From: Clostridia bacterium
GTDB taxonomy: Bacteria > Bacillota > Clostridia > Lachnospirales > Lachnospiraceae
NCBI GenBank assembly: GCA_026000945.1
Contig: BNZI01000022.1
Location: 1 to 12,039 of the forward strand
Reading direction: 5' to 3'
DNA: 12,039 nucleotides
The stretch's first letter is position 1. Each line of letters begins with the position of its first letter. Shown piece after piece: positions 1-7,267 of the stretch. A program made the translations under genes and the position numbers. The notes under the pieces are model-generated. The model was not told the DNA's origin. It made no database searches and saw nothing but the letters and a program-made list of their open reading frames with translations.

Positions 1-1514
1 TCTCCTATACCTTGTTCATCTACAAAACGATAATTATTTTCTTGTAAACATTGTAAAGTTCCTGTCACATATTGCCCTGTCATTTGTTCCACCAAACGGA
101 TTTTCAACAATTGCATAATTCGATAAGTCAAGTTATTTCCGCCAAAATTAGTATCTCCATTTTCGTAAGAAGATTCTAATGCAATACGGTAAGAAACTCG
201 GTTATTGTCAATTTTAAAGTTGCTAGAAGTTAAATCTGTCGTGCCTCCTCCACAATCCACAATCAAAGCTTTATACCAGCGATTTTTTTCATAAGCTTGC
301 TTTTGAATTAAATTATGGATACTGTCAAAAAGGACGGCAACCCCCTCATCTAAACTACAATCTACTTCATAACCTTCTAATAAATCTTGAAATACCTTGG
401 CAAATTTTGATCGTTGGCGTACAGGCGATAGTAACTGAAGTGTTGAAAACCTTTGTTTAAACCTTTGTGTAGCTAAAGCAATAATATAGAAAAAATACTC
501 CTTTAATAAATCCGAACGTTTTAACCATCTACTACTTCCATCTACACTCATTAGTTTTTCTTCCCGATCAGGATCATTAATCCAACGCTTAATATCATAA
601 AAAACAGGTAATTCTTCGTCTAAATAATTATTCTTTGAAATTTGCAAAGCTGCATAACCAAACTCATATTCAATATCAAATTCTTCTACATTTTTTACAC
701 CAATCACGCTGGGGATAACTGTTTTTTCTTCCCATTCAGGCTTATTTTTATCCAGTACTTGAACAAATTTATATTCCTGATTTTTATTGAACGTACCCAA
801 AGTAGTATTAGATGAACCAAAATCAATCACCAATGGAGAAGTTGATTCTGGCAAATCCTTTACTTGACAATCTACAATAGGAATTTTAATGATATCCAAA
901 CTCGTCGGTATGCTCTCTTTTCGCCCGTAATACAACTCATAAACTAAATCTGAATCTTTGCCCTTTAAATAAAGCATATAACACTGACGGGTAAGAATTT
1001 CCTGACGAATTTGTATCCTATGATTTTTTGTCAAAAAATACGTACCCTCTGGAGAACTTTCTAAATTAAATACACTCGCTAAATTATAGTCATCATCCAC
1101 TAAAAGTAAATTTCCTTCTTCTAAGTCTACTTTTGTATGCAATTGATAGCGATCAAAATAATCTACATCTACTTCTTGAAAGACCAAGATTTTGGCAGGA
1201 ATACGTATACCAGGATTATATAATTCAACTAATTTTGTACGAAATAAGAGCTCTTGCAATTTCTCCATACCCGCTTCACTGTAATCTTCTATCCAAGCCG
1301 TTCCTCTTTTACCGCGGTAGCGCATAATTAAGCGAACCAACTCTTCCCGATTGAGGGTAGTCAGCATATTTTTGATTAATCGTTCTTTATAACAAATTTC
1401 GCGTAACTGATAAGTAGTCATTTTTGATAAATCCATTTCCAAATAGGATTTATGCTGATTTTCGACTACTTTACCTGTGGCTTTATGCAAAGTATATGAA
1501 AGTTGTTTTGCCAT
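1..1514 (-). CDS. Hsp70/actin-superfamily ATPase, partial (3' end outside window)
   Basis: The frame is open from an ATG at 1512-1514 to the left edge (504 residues) with no stop; GGGGGAG lies three bases before the ATG. Residues from about 226 on look like an Hsp70-type nucleotide-binding domain: a phosphate-1 loop LVIDFGSSNTT (Asp231), VIPSVIG as in the TPSVV stretch of DnaK, an EGVAVLFDS segment at the place of the Hsp70 'EPTAAA' motif, and a phosphate-2 loop LIVDCGGGTTD (Asp420). The first ~225 residues do not resemble DnaK; they are partly beta-rich and I do not recognise them. It is therefore not the housekeeping DnaK. It lies in the same orientation as the cluster, which also encodes a J-domain protein (5581-6078), the natural ATPase stimulator of an Hsp70. 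A role in assembling or recycling parts of the system is inference. The substrate-binding end, if any, is outside the window. Confidence 0.85.
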   Translation of the reverse strand, partial: MAKQLSYTLHKATGKVVENQHKSYLEMDLSKMTTYQLREICYKERLIKNMLTTLNREELVRLIMRYRGKRGTAWIEDYSEAGMEKLQELLFRTKLVELYNPGIRIPAKILVFQEVDVDYFDRYQLHTKVDLEEGNLLLVDDDYNLASVFNLESSPEGTYFLTKNHRIQIRQEILTRQCYMLYLKGKDSDLVYELYYGRKESIPTSLDIIKIPIVDCQVKDLPESTSPLVIDFGSSNTTLGTFNKNQEYKFVQVLDKNKPEWEEKTVIPSVIGVKNVEEFDIEYEFGYAALQISKNNYLDEELPVFYDIKRWINDPDREEKLMSVDGSSRWLKRSDLLKEYFFYIIALATQRFKQRFSTLQLLSPVRQRSKFAKVFQDLLEGYEVDCSLDEGVAVLFDSIHNLIQKQAYEKNRWYKALIVDCGGGTTDLTSSNFKIDNNRVSYRIALESSYENGDTNFGGNNLTYRIMQLLKIRLVEQMTGQYVTGTLQCLQENNYRFVDEQGIG

Positions 1515-1734
1515 AAACTCCCCCACTATTTTCCAATTATTGGACTTAATCTAAACCAATATAAACTCTGTTTTCCAAGGGTTTATTTATCCCTACAAGT
1601 GAAGAAAATTCTGTGTATATTGTTACCGTTTCCGTCTACATGAAGAGATGCCTAGAGTATTAGAAATGTTTCCAGAAACTTAAAACATATGAAGAAAACA
1701 AATCATATGATTGATTGAACCGGTTGTGAAAGTA
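1515..1734 (-). other. Intergenic gap before the Hsp70-like gene
   Basis: This 220-base gap is long for an otherwise tight gene series and could hold a promoter for the Hsp70-like gene, but I see no convincing -35/-10 pair. The best is TTGGAA-17-TTTAGA on the minus strand, which is weak. It contains a 7-bp inverted repeat at its upstream end (listed separately) and an imperfect palindrome GTTTCCAGAAAC near 1668-1680. No open frame with a ribosome site is seen. Confidence 0.4.
1686..1709 (-). terminator. Weak AT-rich inverted repeat after the TPR gene, possible terminator
   Basis: CATATGA (1686-1692) and TCATATG (1703-1709) are perfect inverted copies around a 10-base loop, about 25 bases beyond the stop of the PP2C-like/TPR gene. 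In the minus-strand RNA the stem is followed by UUUUA. The stem has only two G-C pairs and the U run is short, so efficient termination is doubtful; it could attenuate transcription into the Hsp70-like gene. Confidence 0.25.
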
Positions 1735-3642
1735 CTACCTTGGGCTACGAACAGTCTGTTGCTGATTATTGATCAATCCTTTTAATGCCTCAATTTTGTT
1801 TTGCAGAGAGGAAATTGCTTGAATATTACCTTGCTGTTTATAAAAATCCAAAGCTAATTCATACAAAATCAGTGCTTCATGATATTGACCTTTTTCTACT
1901 AAACTATTTCCTGTTTCTACATATAAAGCTGCTTTATCTGCCTGTTCTTGTGTAGAGTTGATCTTACCTTCCGTCAGTGCAATTTTTTGTTCTATTGAAG
2001 TCAAGTTACTCTGCATTTTTAAAGTGGTATACATTTCCCGTGCTGTATAATAATACAACAAAGCATTTTCATAATCGCCTTTTTCATAATAAGTATTACC
2101 TTGACGTTCAATTTCAATCGCACTCAGTCTTTCCTGCTCTTCTTTTTCCTTTTGCGCTTGTTTGGAAGATTCTTTTTTAGAAGCCTCTTCGGAAGCTTTC
2201 TTTAACGCATCTTCTTCATCTTTTTGCTGCTGCTGATTCTTTTCCTCTTCTTTTGCTTTGCTTTCTTCCTTTTTCTCTTCTTCTTCTTTTTGTTCTTTTT
2301 TCTCTTCTGCTTCTTTCGAGTCTAAAACAGTAATTTTATCTGTGGCTTCCTGTTTACCCTCTTGGTAAAAAATCTTTGTGGCTAAGGCTTTGGCTTCCAA
2401 ATAATAACTCCTTGCACCATTTGTATCACCTAAACCTAACATCATATCGCCTTTATCAATTAAATCATATACTTCTTTATAATTCCCATTTTTCAAGATC
2501 TGTCCTTCAATATAAGTCTTTGCTACATTTCCACTTTCTTCTGACATCTTTAACGCTGCTCTATATGCTTCATCTGCTTTTGCATAATCTCTATTTTGCA
2601 AAGCATCGTCTGCTAATAAGATTTGCTCCAATAATTTTTTCATCTGATCTAGTTCTGTAATTTTCTTTTGATTCTTTACTTTATTTGCCAAATTCAGAGC
2701 TTCTGTCACTTCGTCTGCCGCCTTTATATAATTATCATAATTGATATATTTTTCCGCACTTTCAATATAAGCATTCATGTCTTTTGTCCGTTTAACCTTT
2801 TGACTACGCATCACTAATAATGTTACAATTAATATGGTTAAAAGAATAATTAACGGTATGGCAACTAATAAAATCCTTTTTAACGAAACTCTTCTTTTCG
2901 GTTTTTGATAAACTTTATTAACAAATGTTACTGCAATACTATAATTATCTAATAATTCAGGCTGTTTGGATAAAATTAATTCTTCGGAATTGTTGATGAT
3001 GTCTATCGGTTCTTTGGCATCAACAACACTATCCATTAATTCGCCTTCGTCGCAATATTCCCAGAAACCTCTGGTAAATAACATCCATATATCTCCATTA
3101 TCTAGTAACCTTAATGGAGAAATGAAAATATCTAATTTTTCATCTTTCATTCCTAAATAGGAATACAAGTTATTCCGTTCTTCATGTAAGGATATTTTAT
3201 CCTTTTCTACTAATTCATCTTGTATTAAATTTTCTGTTAAAGACTGATCACTGCTTTTTAAGATAATCCGATCATTTCTTACCAAGGCAAAACGAGTATT
3301 TCCTATTGCAGCATAGCGTATCTTACGATAATCACTAAACACAACAGCTAAGGTAGCTTTTAATTGCATACCCTCTTTCATTTCACCCAGCGCACGGTGC
3401 GCTTCGTAAATATAATGTCTAATTGCATTTTCACTGATAGATGGTGATTCGGTAAAACTACGGATAATGGTTGTTACCGCAATTTCCGCACTGGATTGAT
3501 CTCTGTCTTCATCTAAGCTGCTTGCCATGACATAACAAGCCAATTTATCTAATTCTACATAAGCAAAGTAATCTTTATTAAGTAAACGGTTCCCTTCTTC
3601 GGATAGAAATTCTGTTTTGAATTTTGAATTAGACTTCCGCAT
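1735..3642 (-). CDS. Degenerate PP2C-like domain fused to a membrane segment and TPR region
   Basis: The 635-residue protein has three parts. Residues ~10-240 follow the PP2C phosphatase pattern, ending in DNYSIAV (Asp232), the position of the final metal Asp. However, the DGMGG loop is replaced by SSLDEDRD (41-48) and the later DG metal site by RG (LFTRGFWE, 188-194), so it is probably catalytically dead. A basic patch (KPKRRVSLKR) precedes one membrane segment at ~256-278. After it come TPR-like helical repeats (~291-430), a Lys/Glu/Gln-rich, low-complexity, probably coiled-coil linker (~441-510) and two more TPR-like units (~512-550 and ~571-605). The phosphatase-like domain would be cytoplasmic and the TPR part outside. 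AAAGGTGAT precedes the ATG, 26 bases after the active-looking PP2C gene. Likely role: a pseudophosphatase that senses phospho-state and couples it to an extracytoplasmic partner (inference). Confidence 0.8.
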   Translation of the reverse strand: MRKSNSKFKTEFLSEEGNRLLNKDYFAYVELDKLACYVMASSLDEDRDQSSAEIAVTTIIRSFTESPSISENAIRHYIYEAHRALGEMKEGMQLKATLAVVFSDYRKIRYAAIGNTRFALVRNDRIILKSSDQSLTENLIQDELVEKDKISLHEERNNLYSYLGMKDEKLDIFISPLRLLDNGDIWMLFTRGFWEYCDEGELMDSVVDAKEPIDIINNSEELILSKQPELLDNYSIAVTFVNKVYQKPKRRVSLKRILLVAIPLIILLTILIVTLLVMRSQKVKRTKDMNAYIESAEKYINYDNYIKAADEVTEALNLANKVKNQKKITELDQMKKLLEQILLADDALQNRDYAKADEAYRAALKMSEESGNVAKTYIEGQILKNGNYKEVYDLIDKGDMMLGLGDTNGARSYYLEAKALATKIFYQEGKQEATDKITVLDSKEAEEKKEQKEEEEKKEESKAKEEEKNQQQQKDEEDALKKASEEASKKESSKQAQKEKEEQERLSAIEIERQGNTYYEKGDYENALLYYYTAREMYTTLKMQSNLTSIEQKIALTEGKINSTQEQADKAALYVETGNSLVEKGQYHEALILYELALDFYKQQGNIQAISSLQNKIEALKGLINNQQQTVRSPR

Positions 3643-3668
3643 ACTATTTCTATCACCTTTCTCTAGAA

Positions 3669-4490
3669 CTAGCGAACCTCTACTACGATCGCACTTCCAT
3701 TATCTCTTTGCATATTACGTAAAGCAGCAAATCTAGCCATAAGTTCCTGTGCCTGATCATAAGCAGTTTCATTATTAGAGAGTATATTTTCTATATTTTG
3801 CCATGGCAAGGCTTCGTATACTCCTTTGGTCATAAGCAATATCCTATCCTGTGCTTTGACATGAACAGGTTTATCAAAAAATTCAATCTCTCTAAATCCG
3901 TCTTGCCCTACGTAATTGTACATTCTCTCTTCTTTCATCACATAAAGAGCTTTTTGTCTAGTTAGTTTACCCTCTTTATAAGCACGTTCTGCCAATCGGT
4001 TAATGGTATGTCCTTCACTTAAAGGAATTAAATTTCCATTCCTGCAAAGTGAAATTTTAATATTTCCCGCCAGCACATAATATAATTTATCTTCGGCAAT
4101 TAGCACACAGCCAAGACTCACGCCACCTTCACGATCATCCAGAGCTTTTAAAATCTGTGCATTTGCATAATTAAAACAACGTTGAAAAAAATATACCGGA
4201 TTGGGCATAACCTGGTATAACTTAAATAAAGAAGTCACTGAATCCACCGCTACATGGGAAGAAACTCGCCCTCTTTTTAACTTACCTATTCCATCTGCTA
4301 AAACAGCCAGAGTACCTACTTGTGTATTTACTACTTCGCCATAGTCTGACTGGTATTGCTGCTCTCCTCTAAATTCCGCATATCCCCAACTATGAGGATG
4401 CCTATAGCGACGCCGACGCCAAAACTCGTACAAGCGAGAGAGAACAAGCAGTACAACTATGAAAATGATTAACATTTGTATGATTAACAT
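3669..4490 (-). CDS. Membrane-anchored PP2C-family protein phosphatase
   Basis: The 273-residue protein starts with a membrane segment (~3-20) followed by RRRR, so the catalytic domain is cytoplasmic. PP2C landmarks are LAVLADGIGK (Asp66, the first metal Asp in the DG-G loop), VSSHVAVDSV after it (the 'GevAS' stretch), and DNGSAIVV (Asp263, the last metal Asp). Two usual acidic positions are changed: the GDSR-type motif reads GNIK (~142-145) and the internal DG reads KG (LLMTKGVYE, 218-226). Activity is thus possible but not assured. The ATG lies three bases after the preceding stop, with GAGGG eight bases upstream, indicating translational coupling to the zinc-ribbon FHA gene. By analogy with PppA of type VI secretion and with Stp-type phosphatases it should oppose a Ser/Thr kinase, which is not in this window. 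Confidence 0.85.
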   Translation of the reverse strand: MLIIQMLIIFIVVLLVLSRLYEFWRRRRYRHPHSWGYAEFRGEQQYQSDYGEVVNTQVGTLAVLADGIGKLKRGRVSSHVAVDSVTSLFKLYQVMPNPVYFFQRCFNYANAQILKALDDREGGVSLGCVLIAEDKLYYVLAGNIKISLCRNGNLIPLSEGHTINRLAERAYKEGKLTRQKALYVMKEERMYNYVGQDGFREIEFFDKPVHVKAQDRILLMTKGVYEALPWQNIENILSNNETAYDQAQELMARFAALRNMQRDNGSAIVVEVR

Positions 4491-4493
4491 ACA

Positions 4494-4991
4494 TCAGCCC
4501 TCATTCCATTCAAAATGTTCCCCGCAAAACGGCAAAAATACAAATTTGCTTTTTCCCATTTCAATTACTGAGTAAGGAGCCAAATCCGTAGGGACATATA
4601 CTGCCTCATCATTGAAGTATGTAAGTCCTGAAGAGTCACCTGGCAATAATACTGTATTCCTCTTTTTTGGATCATAAACAATAATCGCATGGTTTTTACG
4701 AGCAATGCCATTATCTCCTAAAATCTGGATATCCATGTCATCTCCGCGACCGATAAAATTTTTTCCTGACTTAATTTTATAATCTTTACCTTGTCTTGCC
4801 CCTTCCACGCATACTATCCAGCCGCAGACAGGTTCAATTTCATCTTCCATAAGTTCCATTTCGACGTCAAAATCTTTTGGTGGTCTTTCCAGCTTATCTT
4901 TTGGTTTTGTCTCCATATTACAATAAGGACATATAGTTCCATGACGTCTTACACTGAACATGTGACCATTTGGACATCTTACTAAACTCAT
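4494..4991 (-). CDS. FHA-domain protein with N-terminal zinc ribbon
   Basis: The 165-residue protein opens with a likely zinc-binding knuckle, C6-P-N-G-H10 and C21-P-Y-C24, followed by an acidic linker (~35-55) and an FHA fold. FHA landmarks are FIGRGDD (Gly80-Arg82 region) at the first phosphopeptide-binding loop and NHAII (~100-104) at the conserved His. The usual Ser before Arg in the second loop is Ala (GIARKNHA) and the N-G of the third loop is N-D (YFND, ~125-128), so phosphothreonine binding may be weakened or altered. It has no membrane segment and is probably cytoplasmic. AAAGGA sits nine bases before the ATG, 27 bases after the membrane FHA gene. FHA proteins of type VI systems (Fha/TagH) recruit phosphorylated partners; that role here is inferred from neighbours. 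Confidence 0.8.
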   Translation of the reverse strand: MSLVRCPNGHMFSVRRHGTICPYCNMETKPKDKLERPPKDFDVEMELMEDEIEPVCGWIVCVEGARQGKDYKIKSGKNFIGRGDDMDIQILGDNGIARKNHAIIVYDPKKRNTVLLPGDSSGLTYFNDEAVYVPTDLAPYSVIEMGKSKFVFLPFCGEHFEWNEG

Positions 4992-5018
4992 TTGTCATTT
5001 TCCTTTCTTATCCATTAT

Positions 5019-5573
5019 TTATCGAAACAATAACTTCGTATTAGCAATTAAAATTACATCTCCAGCTGATAATTTACAAGGCTTATCTTTGGCCAATTTG
5101 TAGATTGTACTGTCTTGCTGTTTACGAATACGAATTCCATTTTTAGAGTATAAATCCTCAATATACCAATTTCCTCCTGAATAGTTTAACGTTGCGTGTT
5201 GGTAATCAATTAATGCCCCATATTCGCTTTCTGACAAATCAATATCGGCATGTTGTTCTTTACGACTTCTTCCAATCATTAAAGAAGTTTTATCTTTAAT
5301 ATCCCATTTGCGAATTACTCGATCATGTTCATCTAAAAGAGAAAGTTCACAAAGTAAAGTAGGTTCCATCTGGTCTTCTCCTATCTCTGAGACAAATCTG
5401 GATTCTCTCACTTTACGGATAATGTCAATAATACCAATCAAAATCAAACCAAAGTAGAAAATGATCAGGATTTGTTTTAATGCTTCTCCTTCCATATAGT
5501 AATAAGCATGAAAACATCCCATTATAGCCAGTACAATAATGATAATATCAATAAGCTTCGACTTACCTAGCAT
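5019..5573 (-). CDS. Membrane-anchored FHA-domain protein
   Basis: I start the gene at the ATG at 5571-5573 (184 residues) because AGGTGG stands just before it; an ATG at 5612 would overlap the J-domain gene by 32 bases and has no ribosome site. Two membrane segments (~7-25 and ~34-52) form a short hairpin, then a cytoplasmic FHA domain follows (~75-184). Its binding motifs are largely intact: MIGRSRKE (Gly101-Arg102-Ser103), DYQHATL with His126, and LYSKNGI with Asn145-Gly146. This one is therefore the better candidate for a true phosphothreonine reader. The stop of the J-domain gene is seven bases upstream, so the two are translationally coupled. Likely job: tethering phosphorylated components of the system to the membrane (inference). 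Confidence 0.85.
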   Translation of the reverse strand: MLGKSKLIDIIIIVLAIMGCFHAYYYMEGEALKQILIIFYFGLILIGIIDIIRKVRESRFVSEIGEDQMEPTLLCELSLLDEHDRVIRKWDIKDKTSLMIGRSRKEQHADIDLSESEYGALIDYQHATLNYSGGNWYIEDLYSKNGIRIRKQQDSTIYKLAKDKPCKLSAGDVILIANTKLLFR

Positions 5574-5582
5574 AATCCACCT
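5574..5582 (-). promoter_or_regulatory. Ribosome binding site deciding the FHA start
   Basis: AGGTGG at 5577-5582 (minus strand) overlaps the TAG stop of the J-domain gene and lies three bases before the ATG at 5573. The AGG core is at a normal six-base distance. No comparable site precedes the longer start at 5612. Confidence 0.65.
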
Positions 5583-6078
5583 ACTTTTTTCCTGTCCTGA
5601 AAAAACTATCAAATATACTGCTTGTATCTGCCGGATTTTTTGTTCCCGGTTTTTTTACTCCTTTTAATGTGGGATCATTAGAATGTGGGTCATAACCAAA
5701 AAAGGATTCAAATGACTGTGTATGTGCACCCGGACCTCCACCAAAAGGATTACCTTGTGCAAAAGGATTGGGAGCTGGTCTTCTTGAACCTCCACCAGCC
5801 GCTTGCTGACCTCGTTTTGCTCCTGGTTTCGTTCCTGGTGCTCCTGCTCCTTGTGAACTTCCACCTGAATTCATATTTAAATCATAAGTTTCTCTTTTGG
5901 TTTCGTCACTTAAGGTTTCGTAAGCGGCTGTCACTTCTTTAAACATGAGTTCTGCTTTTTTATCTCCCACATTTGTATCCGGATGGTACTTTTTCGCTAA
6001 TTTTCTATATGCTTTCTTAATTTGAGCTGCAGTCGCGTCTTTTGCTACTCCCAATATTTCATACAATGTTTTCGCCAT
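5581..6078 (-). CDS. J-domain (DnaJ-type) co-chaperone with Gly-rich tail
   Basis: Residues ~4-66 are a J domain: [12 protein letters not shown] at the start, [14 protein letters not shown] with the HPD tripeptide at 32-34, and [15 protein letters not shown] at the end. It is followed by a Gly/Pro/Ala-rich low-complexity stretch (~71-118) with NPF repeats, and a short tail with two similar Phe-rich motifs, [10 protein letters not shown] and [10 protein letters not shown]. The zinc-finger and C-terminal substrate domains of DnaJ are absent, so this is a class III type J protein of 165 residues, not housekeeping DnaJ. GGGAGG lies six bases before the ATG. It should stimulate an Hsp70-family ATPase; the Hsp70-like gene of the same cluster (1-1514) is the obvious partner. 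The Phe-rich tail may be the client or partner site (inference). Confidence 0.9.
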   Translation of the reverse strand: MAKTLYEILGVAKDATAAQIKKAYRKLAKKYHPDTNVGDKKAELMFKEVTAAYETLSDETKRETYDLNMNSGGSSQGAGAPGTKPGAKRGQQAAGGGSRRPAPNPFAQGNPFGGGPGAHTQSFESFFGYDPHSNDPTLKGVKKPGTKNPADTSSIFDSFFRTGKK

Positions 6079-6174
6079 ACTTGCCCTCCCAGAATCCCAA
6101 TCGAGAAATTAGCTCATCCTATACTTTTCTCATTTGAGTTATACATCTTTACAACAAATTATGAGAAGAAGCAA

Positions 6175-6256
6175 TTGTAAAGAAATCGTTCTACCTCATA
6201 TCCCATACAGAAACATTTCCGTATGTTTAATTTAGTAGTATTTCAAATCTTTACAA
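6175..6256 (-). repeat. 82-base nested inverted repeat between tube-like and J-domain genes
   Basis: Nested complementary blocks bracket the region: TTGTAAAGA (6175-6183) with TCTTTACAA (6248-6256), or in an alternative register GAAAT (6182-6186) with ATTTC (6240-6244); CTAC (6191-6194) with GTAG (6235-6238); and at the centre an almost perfect 22-base palindrome (6204-6225; CATACAGAAAC / ATTTCCGTATG) with one G-U pair. No U run follows in the minus-strand RNA, so it is not a classic intrinsic terminator. A third copy of TCTTTACAA is at 6146-6154. It may protect or process the upstream tube mRNA, or the central palindrome may be an operator. Confidence 0.55.
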
Positions 6257-6306
6257 CCGCTCCTCCCCATAACTTCAATTCACTTACGTCAATTTTCTAA
6301 TATGTG

Positions 6307-6741
6307 TTACGCTGTTGTTGCGCCGTATCCACCTTCAATAGTAATGGTAGAAATTTTATCTTTTTTCTGCTTGAATACAAGTGTAAATGTTCCCACACCT
6401 TCTGTATCGTCATAAGATTCTGTATAATCTACAACGAAAGCATTTGGATAGTAAAATTTACGAACTACTTGATCAGCAGCAATTACTTCCACAGTAGCTT
6501 TTCTATAACTATCAGCTCTTTCAGCTGGTACTAAAGACCAAAGACCGATTTTTCTTGTAGCATCTGCATCTTCTCCATCTACTGCAGTTAAAATCTTTCC
6601 TGTAAGTATAACTGTAGATCCTAAATCCTTACTTCTTGCATTAGAATCAATTGGTATATCTGATTCAAACTGTACCGTACGAATACTTTCCAAACCTAAT
6701 TCAATTAATTCTGGTCCTTCAACTTTTAATGTGAATCCCAT
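6307..6741 (-). CDS. Tube-like (Hcp-like) protein, second copy
   Basis: The 144-residue protein aligns without gaps to the product of 6794-7225 at about 95 of 143 positions. It has no signal peptide or membrane segment, is predicted beta-rich from its alternating pattern, and ends with an EGGYG motif. Shared blocks are ELIELGLESI, DSNAR..DLG, LTGKI, WSLVPAE, YRKATVEVI, QVVR, PNAF.VDY and DTEGVGTF. I recall proteins of this type annotated in clostridia as 'membrane-associated protease', a name for which I see no catalytic residues. The size, tandem duplication and place after a sheath-like gene suggest a Hcp or tail-tube-like protein (inference). GGAAAGGAAG precedes the ATG, 52 bases after the first copy. 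Confidence 0.55.
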   Translation of the reverse strand: MGFTLKVEGPELIELGLESIRTVQFESDIPIDSNARSKDLGSTVILTGKILTAVDGEDADATRKIGLWSLVPAERADSYRKATVEVIAADQVVRKFYYPNAFVVDYTESYDDTEGVGTFTLVFKQKKDKISTITIEGGYGATTA

Positions 6742-6793
6742 AATTTCAAACTTCCTTTCCTATTACAATCATCTCTATCAAACGAACTGAAAA

Positions 6794-7225
6794 TTAAACA
6801 GCATCTCCGAAACCACCCTCAAATTTAAGGTTAGGTGTTTTATCTTTCTTCTGTTTTAACAATAAACTAAATGTTCCTACACCTTCTGTATCTCCAAATT
6901 TTTCTACATAATCTACGCAGAAAGCATTAGGGAAATGAATGCGTCTTACTACTTGAGAAGCAGAAATTACTTCTACTGTAGCTTTTCTGTAACAATCAGA
7001 GTTTTCAGCTGGTACTAAAGACCATCTTGCTACTTTCATTGTATCATCAGCATTTTCGCCATCTACTGCAGCTAAAATTTTGCCTGTAAGGTGAGCTGTT
7101 ACACCTAAATCTGTACTTCTTGCATTGGAATCATCAGGAGTGTCTGTCTTGAATTCAGCGGTAAGGATACTTTCCAATCCCAACTCAATCAATTCTGCTC
7201 CTTCAATTTTTAATCGAAATCCCAT
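6794..7225 (-). CDS. Tube-like (Hcp-like) protein, first copy
   Basis: The 143-residue protein is soluble-looking and has no signal peptide. It shares about 66 % identity with the next gene; differences cluster at residues ~21-31, ~64-67 and at the C-terminus, where surface or stacking contacts might lie. It has an ideal ribosome site (AAGGAGG seven bases before the ATG), the best in the window, and a structured 5' leader with two hairpins, both suggesting high expression as expected for a polymerising tube subunit. Cys76, Cys103 are absent from the second copy (Ser and Val there). The function as an inner tube protein of a contractile system is inferred from size, copy number and its position just after the sheath-like gene; I see no sequence motif that proves it. 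Confidence 0.55.
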   Translation of the reverse strand: MGFRLKIEGAELIELGLESILTAEFKTDTPDDSNARSTDLGVTAHLTGKILAAVDGENADDTMKVARWSLVPAENSDCYRKATVEVISASQVVRRIHFPNAFCVDYVEKFGDTEGVGTFSLLLKQKKDKTPNLKFEGGFGDAV

Positions 7226-7267
7226 ACTTGTTCCTCCTTAAAAATAATAAACAATTAGTGTTAATCT

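Noticed and set aside
1133..1327. Plus-strand open frame inside the Hsp70-like gene
   Set aside because: It is antisense to a frame with clear Hsp70 motifs, and the other plus-strand frames of 60-94 codons (for example 1977-2180, 2376-2660, 9384-9635, 11325-11546) are likewise antisense to supported genes without ribosome sites of note.
1621..1634. Catabolite-response (cre)-like site TGTTACCGTTTCCG
   Set aside because: It misses three of the constrained positions, including the final A, and is not near a recognisable promoter.
2200..2320. Sequence repeat or assembly artefact at the Lys/Glu/Gln-rich stretch
   Set aside because: It is an in-frame low-complexity linker in the PP2C-like/TPR protein with no exact tandem unit; a coiled-coil or flexible spacer explains it.
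5571..5612. Longer start for the membrane FHA protein
   Set aside because: It would overlap the J-domain gene by 32 bases, has no ribosome site and adds polar residues before the first membrane segment.
5664..5864. Minus-strand 66-codon frame within the J-domain gene
   Set aside because: It is a shifted frame over the Gly-rich repeat coding region; the J-domain frame explains the sequence.
6204..6225. Intrinsic terminator after the tube-like genes
   Set aside because: The palindrome is strong, but in the minus-strand RNA it is followed by GGAUAUGAGG rather than a U run, so a classic terminator is not supported.
6307..7225. Protease function for the two small proteins
   Set aside because: The remembered database name suggests a membrane protease, but no catalytic motif, signal peptide or membrane segment is visible.
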